Assembly: GCF_014648555.1 (NCBI RefSeq)
Contig: NZ_BMRI01000019.1
Coordinates: 37,588-75,664 of the forward strand
Reading direction: 5' to 3'
Length of the DNA stretch: 38,077 nt
Origin: Kitasatospora griseola
Lineage (GTDB): Bacteria > Actinomycetota > Actinomycetes > Streptomycetales > Streptomycetaceae
Position numbers and translations under genes: made by a program. Every line of letters begins with the position of its first letter. Position 1 is the first letter of the stretch. Of the stretch, positions 34,138 through 38,077 are shown piece after piece. Under the pieces are notes generated by a model that saw only the letters and a program-made list of their open reading frames with translations, was not told where the DNA came from and made no database searches.

Positions 34138-34220
34138 TTTCGCGGTTCGGGAACGGAGCGGACCGGTCCGACTTCGACCGCGCCTTCCTTATTGGGCGAA
34201 TTGTGATCCGTTCCGCGAAA
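34138..34220 (+). terminator. Imperfect long inverted repeat after the regulator
   Basis: TTTCGCGG...GGAACGGA on the left and TCCGTTCCGCGAAA on the right pair with a five-base bulge, around a 50-base loop holding CGGACCGGTCCG. It may end the regulator transcript, or be an RNA structure. Confidence 0.4.
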
Positions 34221-34268
34221 GCGGTATCCGAAGGCCGCGGTTCCGGCATGGGGTGAGCGGCGCGGGGA

Positions 34269-35291
34269 TCAGTCCTGCTGGAACTCGACCACCCGGTTGG
34301 TGCGGTCGACGTCCACGTGGACCGGGCCCCCGGGTGCGGGGTAGGTGAAGCGTCGCCGGCCGCCCACGCCGCCGTGCGGGTCGAACTTCGGTTCGCCGGG
34401 GGCGACGCGGCCGGCGGCCCACTGGGCGAGGAAGCGGTCGGCGGCCTCGCGGGCCTGCTGGTCGGTGGCGGGGCCGCTCTCCGTCTCGGCGGGGAGGAAG
34501 CCGCCGTCGACCGCGCGCAGCAGGCCGGACGGCCAGTCGAGGACGAAGCCCTGGCGTTCGAGGGTGACGACCAGTCGGTTCATCCCGGGGCCGAGCAGTT
34601 CGTGCTGCACAGCGACCACCCTCGCCCCGGGGCCGAACAGCAACTCGGCGTCACGGTAGGCGAGTTCGCGTTGCGGTCCGGTGGCCCCGAACATGCCGGT
34701 GGCGACGGTCGGCTCCAGCACCATGAACTGCAGGGTCAGCACCGGCGCTCCGAGGGCGACGGCCATCGCGGAGCCGAACGCCAACTCCCGCCCGCCGAGC
34801 CGCATCCGCCGCCGCTGGACGAGCCGCACCGCGCAGCCGAGCACGACTCCCGCCAGCCCGCCGAGCGCGTTCGCGGCGAGGTCGCCGCCGTCGCAGGCCC
34901 GGCCGAGGAACGGCAGCAGGCCCTGGACGGTCTCGGTGACGCCGGTCAGGGCCAGGACGCCGACGGCGACCACCGCGGGGCGGCCGAAGGCGAGGACGGC
35001 GAGCAGCCCGATGGGGGCGTACATCAGCAGGTTCAGCCGGCCCAGTTCCCCGTTCAGGGTGAAGCCGAGGGCGGCGCCCCAGGCGCAGGACGAGTCCTGG
35101 GTGCCGCCGAGGCCGGTGGGGTACAGGGTGGCGGTCAACTCGCCGGCCAGGGCGACGGCGAGCAGCGCGATGGACCATCGCGGCAGGCCGCGCCGCGCGG
35201 CGAGCGCCCAGGCCCAGGCGCCGAGCGGCAGGGCCAGGACCAGGAAGGCCGGGATCAGGCCTGCGTTGCCGTTCAGGATCGCGCTGATCAT
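34269..35291 (-). CDS. VanZ-family membrane protein
   Basis: A 340-residue protein with five to six N-terminal helices: GLIPAFLVLALPLGAWAWALAA, WSIALLAVALAGELTATLYPTG, LNLLMYAPIGLLAVLAF, GVLALTGVTETVQGLLP and ANALGGLAGVVLGC. The VanZ-like pattern NLLMYAPIG...TETVQGLLP and DLAANALGGLAG is clear. The C-terminal half (about 185-340) is extracytoplasmic or soluble and not VanZ; it ends in a beta-rich segment (RFTYPAPGGPVHVDVDRTNRVVEFQQD). VanZ members affect teicoplanin resistance or cell-wall lipids, but most are uncharacterised. It lies 48 bases downstream of the RCK-domain gene and may form an operon with it. Confidence 0.85.
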   Translation of the reverse strand: MISAILNGNAGLIPAFLVLALPLGAWAWALAARRGLPRWSIALLAVALAGELTATLYPTGLGGTQDSSCAWGAALGFTLNGELGRLNLLMYAPIGLLAVLAFGRPAVVAVGVLALTGVTETVQGLLPFLGRACDGGDLAANALGGLAGVVLGCAVRLVQRRRMRLGGRELAFGSAMAVALGAPVLTLQFMVLEPTVATGMFGATGPQRELAYRDAELLFGPGARVVAVQHELLGPGMNRLVVTLERQGFVLDWPSGLLRAVDGGFLPAETESGPATDQQAREAADRFLAQWAAGRVAPGEPKFDPHGGVGGRRRFTYPAPGGPVHVDVDRTNRVVEFQQD

Positions 35292-35339
35292 CGACGCCTC
35301 GTCAGTTTCCTTCGCATCGCCCAGGGTTGGGGTCGCCGT

Positions 35340-37220
35340 TCACTGGATGATACGAGCCAGTCCGGCCCGGGTGGCGGCAACCACGATGTGGTCGCCGGGG
35401 ACGAGGCGGCGGGAGCGGTCGGCGAAGTTCCACTGGTAGGCGTCGGCGCGGCGGTGCAGGCGGACGGCGACGACGCGGACGCCGCCGGAGGCCTCCAGGT
35501 CGCCGGTGTTCCGGCCCTCCAGGACGGAGCCCTCCTCGACGGTGAGTTCGGCGACCAGCAGGACGTGGCGGAACACCGAGAGGGTGCCGAGGACTTCCCG
35601 GCCCATCAGGGCGGCGGCGAAGGCGGGGGCGGCCAGGTAGGAGACCGAGCGGGAGGCGACGTTGCCGAGGGTGGCGTACACGTGGTGGGCGAAGTCGTCG
35701 TCGAACAGGCGGACCACGATGCGGACTTCGGGGCGGACGGCGCGGGCTTCGAGGGCGGCTTCCAGGTTGGCGGCGTCGTCGGAGGTGACGGCGGCGACGG
35801 CGCGGGCGTGCTTGACCCGGGCCTGCTTGAGCTGGGCCTCCAGGGGGCCTTCGCCGATCAGGACGGGGATGCCGAGGGCGCGGGCGGCGGCGATGCCGCG
35901 GGCGTTCGGGTCGCGTTCCAGGCAGACCACGGGCAGGCCGGTGCCGTGGACCAGGGTGGCGACCCGGGTGCCGACGTTGCCCAGGCCGACCACGATGACG
36001 TGGTCGCGGGTGCGCGAGCCGGGCGGGCGGGGCAGGCCGCGGCGGCCGCTGGCGAGGGCCTCGACCGCGATGGCGGTGACCAGTGGCACGAAGGTGATGC
36101 CGCAGAACGTGATCAGCACCTGGGCGGCCCGGGCCCACGGGTCGCCGAGCGCCTGGTCGGTGGGCAGGTCGGGCTGGGCGGCGCCGGCCGCGTCCAGCAG
36201 GGTGGAGTAGAGCGTCCAGCCGAGGCCGGGCGGGTGCTGGGTGCGGTAGTAGAGCACGGCGGCGCCGACCACGATCGCGGCGAACGCGGTGATCAGGATG
36301 ACCCGCAGCCGGGTGTTGGTGAAGTACTTGAGGCTGTCCAGCAGCCACCACTTGACTCTCTTGCCGAGCGGCTGCTGGAGGGCCGGTTCGGCGTCGAGGG
36401 GCTGCAGGGCGGCCAGGCCGCCGGGTTCGCGGGCGGGGGCCACATCGGGGCGGCCGAGTTCGATCGGGCCCTCGCCGCTGCCGAAGCGTTCGGCGATCCG
36501 GATGAAGTCGGCGGCCCGGCCGCCGGTGTCGGGCAGCAGGCGCAGCTGGGACAGGTCCTGCGGGTCGATCCGGTCGGCGACCAGGCACAGCTGGTTGCTG
36601 TGGATGTCCTCGTCGTAGGCGACGTACAGGTGGCGTCCGCCGACCTCGACGGAGTGCGGGCGGCCGAGGGCGCCGTTGGCGAAGGCGGGCGCGGCGGTCG
36701 CGGAGGCGGACAGCGCCGCGCAGTTGGGGAGCAGCTTCTCCAGGTGCTCGCCGAGCCGCTGGTTGAAGATCCGCAGCACGATCCGCACCCCGTGGTTGCG
36801 GTTCTCGGCGGCCAGCGCGGCGTGGATGTTCTCCTGGTCGGTGCCGTCCATCAGCGCGATGCCGCGGGCCCGGTCGACGCCGGCCGCGTCGAGCGCCTCG
36901 CCGGTCAGCGTGGAGTACTCCAGCACGGCCGCGACACCGGGCAACTGTGCGATGGCGGGCCCGTGTTCGCGCGAGCGGTCGGGCACCACGGCGACCACCG
37001 GCACCTCGTACTGCTCGGTGAGTTCGAGGACCAGCCGGTGCGCGAGCGAGTTGCCGCCGCAGACGATGTAGTGGCCCTCGATCGACCCCGCCCCGCCGCT
37101 GCTCGACCCGGCTCCGCCGCTGTCCGCCCCGGCCCCGCTGCTGCCCGGCCCGGCCCCACTGGTGCGCGTGTCCCCCGCGTCGGCGGCGTCCTGTGGGCTC
37201 CCCCGCCCCTGATCCGTCAT
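35340..37220 (-). CDS. RCK/TrkA-N membrane protein (ion-channel-like)
   Basis: A 626-residue protein. The N-terminus is a Ser/Gly/Ala low-complexity stretch (residues about 18-48). The first Rossmann domain (HYIVCGGNSLAHRL, about 50-200) and second Rossmann domain (VIVVGLGNVGTRVA, about 400-540) both resemble TrkA-N/RCK nucleotide-binding domains; the second has the full GxGxxG, the first GGNSLA. Between them are two or three membrane helices (ILITAFAAIVVGAAVLYY, and one with TFCGITFVPLVTAIAVEA) and a short loop. There is no TVGYG potassium filter, so it is like the CASTOR/POLLUX-type channels or a transport regulator rather than a standard K+ channel. The ion is unknown. Confidence 0.8.
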   Translation of the reverse strand: MTDQGRGSPQDAADAGDTRTSGAGPGSSGAGADSGGAGSSSGGAGSIEGHYIVCGGNSLAHRLVLELTEQYEVPVVAVVPDRSREHGPAIAQLPGVAAVLEYSTLTGEALDAAGVDRARGIALMDGTDQENIHAALAAENRNHGVRIVLRIFNQRLGEHLEKLLPNCAALSASATAAPAFANGALGRPHSVEVGGRHLYVAYDEDIHSNQLCLVADRIDPQDLSQLRLLPDTGGRAADFIRIAERFGSGEGPIELGRPDVAPAREPGGLAALQPLDAEPALQQPLGKRVKWWLLDSLKYFTNTRLRVILITAFAAIVVGAAVLYYRTQHPPGLGWTLYSTLLDAAGAAQPDLPTDQALGDPWARAAQVLITFCGITFVPLVTAIAVEALASGRRGLPRPPGSRTRDHVIVVGLGNVGTRVATLVHGTGLPVVCLERDPNARGIAAARALGIPVLIGEGPLEAQLKQARVKHARAVAAVTSDDAANLEAALEARAVRPEVRIVVRLFDDDFAHHVYATLGNVASRSVSYLAAPAFAAALMGREVLGTLSVFRHVLLVAELTVEEGSVLEGRNTGDLEASGGVRVVAVRLHRRADAYQWNFADRSRRLVPGDHIVVAATRAGLARIIQ

Positions 37221-37387
37221 AGCGTCAGATGGTAGACGCCCCGTCAGGACCCCAGGGTGAACAGACGGTATCGGATCCGCGCGCGGGGGGTTGCCCCGTT
37301 CGGCGGATTCCGCCGCGCCCGGGGGTGGGGCGGGAGTCGAGGGTGGTGGGTGAAATCCGTGTTCCGCAGCAGCACCTCGGAGGAGCC

Positions 37388-37987
37388 ATGGCAGACCCTT
37401 ATCGGACCGACGACCGCCCCGGGACGGTCGGACCGTTCCAGCAACTGGCGCGGATGGCCTGGCAGGCGGTGCTGACGGGGGGTCTGATCTCGCTGGCGCT
37501 GGGCATCGTGATCCTGGTCTGGCCGAAGCAGACGCTGTGGGTGGTCGGGGTGCTGTTCGGCGTGTACCTGGTGGTGATCGGCATCGTGCAGCTGGTCGCC
37601 GCGTTCGGCACGCACGTCTCGACGGCGCTGCGGGTGCTGGCGTTCGTCAGCGGCGCGATCTGCGTGCTGCTGGGGTTGCTGTGCTTCCGCTCGGCCGCCC
37701 AGTCGATCCTGCTGCTGGCGCTGTGGATCGGCATCGGGTGGCTGTTCCGCGGCATCACCCACCTCGCCGCGGTGGCCTCCGACCCGCTGATGCCGGCCCG
37801 CGGCTGGCAGGGCTTCATCGGCACGCTGTACCTGCTGGCGGGCATCCTGCTGATGGTCTTCCCCGCCCACTCGATCACCGCGCTGGCGATCCTGGCGGCC
37901 GTCTCGCTGCTGGTGCTCGGCCTGACCGAGATCGTCGCGGCCCTGCAGATCCGGCGCGGCGCGAAGCTGTACCCGCGCGAGCTCTGA
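37388..37987 (+). CDS. HdeD/DUF308-family membrane protein
   Basis: A 199-residue protein with six hydrophobic helices. The family's repeated pairs can be seen in WQAVLTGGLISLALGIVILVWP-QTLWVVGVLFGVYLVVIGIVQLV, then in LRVLAFVSGAICVLLGLLCFR-SILLLALWIGIGWLFRGITH, and last in GTLYLLAGILLMVFP-ITALAILAAVSLLVLGLTEIVAALQIRRG. This DUF308 fold is shared with HdeD, an acid-resistance membrane protein in Escherichia coli, but function in actinomycetes is not established. GGAGGAGCC precedes the ATG. It is monocistronic and oriented away from the RCK gene; the 167-base gap could hold divergent promoters. Confidence 0.9.
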   Translation: MADPYRTDDRPGTVGPFQQLARMAWQAVLTGGLISLALGIVILVWPKQTLWVVGVLFGVYLVVIGIVQLVAAFGTHVSTALRVLAFVSGAICVLLGLLCFRSAAQSILLLALWIGIGWLFRGITHLAAVASDPLMPARGWQGFIGTLYLLAGILLMVFPAHSITALAILAAVSLLVLGLTEIVAALQIRRGAKLYPREL

Positions 37988-37996
37988 CACCCCGCG

Positions 37997-38027
37997 GGGC
38001 CCGCCCGGAGACGCTCCGGGCGGGCCC
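37997..38027 (+). terminator. Terminator after the DUF308 gene
   Basis: A perfect 14-base-pair stem, GGGCCCGCCCGGAG with its complement and a three-base loop, lies nine bases after the stop. Confidence 0.88.
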
Positions 38028-38033
38028 GCTGTC

Positions 38034-38077
38034 GGCTACCGGCTACCGGCTACCGGCTACCGGCTACCGGCTACCGG
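38034..38077 (+). repeat. GGCTACC heptamer tandem repeat running off the window
   Basis: Six exact copies of GGCTACC plus two more bases lie directly after the terminator and continue past the window's end. It is non-coding in the visible part; a seven-base unit makes it a likely slippage-prone locus that varies between strains. Confidence 0.95.

Noticed and set aside
34317..37235. A 972-codon plus-strand open frame with Gly/Asp/Val-rich sequence
   Set aside because: It is the mirror of the VanZ and RCK genes on the other strand. It has no family motifs, and both minus-strand genes have clear ones.
38034..38077. CRISPR array start
   Set aside because: Seven-base units without spacers form a simple tandem repeat.

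Overview
The window is very GC-rich DNA with the strong third-position G/C bias of a Gram-positive actinomycete. The most likely source is a Streptomycetaceae genome (Streptomyces or Kitasatospora). Supporting signs are frequent GTG starts, GTGA/ATGA stop-start overlaps, GGAGG ribosome sites, many Sec-type secreted proteins, chitinases with DasR- and CsnR-like operators, a homogentisate operon, and a regulator carrying two rare TTA codons. No rRNA, tRNA, insertion sequence, CRISPR array or phage module was seen. The gene content looks chromosomal.

Layout, left to right. 0-1.7 kb: an ECF sigma factor operon on the minus strand, with a 29-residue membrane peptide overlapping its 5' end and a truncated membrane protein running off the edge; a VOC-fold protein; and the frameshifted remnant of an LPXTG surface protein. 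1.7-5.2 kb: an NTF2-like protein, a response regulator/histidine kinase pair, a small secreted protein and a small lipoprotein. 5.3-6.5 kb: a cysteine-containing leader peptide, then cysteine dioxygenase and rhodanese. 6.5-10 kb: a four-gene OpuC-type compatible-solute ABC importer. 10-12.3 kb: a large secreted GH18 chitinase behind a DasR-like operator. 12.3-16 kb, minus strand: a Bcr/CflA-type exporter, two small proteins of unclear function and a glutaryl-CoA-type acyl-CoA dehydrogenase. 16.1-18.7 kb: a second, single-domain GH18 protein behind a CsnR-like palindrome, then class II fumarase. 18.7-22.6 kb: a TPR protein, an SPW membrane protein and a divergent phosphoribosyltransferase/dienelactone hydrolase fusion.

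22.7-27.2 kb holds a compact tyrosine/homogentisate catabolic operon: HPPD, homogentisate dioxygenase, an unidentified 263-residue protein and fumarylacetoacetase. No recognisable maleylacetoacetate isomerase is present. A tiny secreted peptide and two crotonase-fold enzymes (HIBYL-CoA-hydrolase-like and enoyl-CoA hydratase) follow.

29.5-34.2 kb is the most distinctive block. A TrmB-like/LuxR-type regulator with TTA codons at its second residue and in its DNA-binding helix is transcribed away from a 57-residue secreted peptide carrying an FDWD motif and a small cytoplasmic protein. Beyond these, on the same strand, lie three secreted proteins: a Cys-rich protein, an M15-like peptidase with a peptidoglycan-binding domain, and an I36-CHAP amidase-like protein. 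This is the best candidate for an undescribed system, possibly a bldA-controlled peptide/regulator module linked to cell-wall remodelling; the linkage is inferred. The last 4 kb hold a VanZ-family membrane protein, an RCK-membrane-RCK protein, an HdeD/DUF308 membrane protein and a GGCTACC heptamer repeat running off the end.
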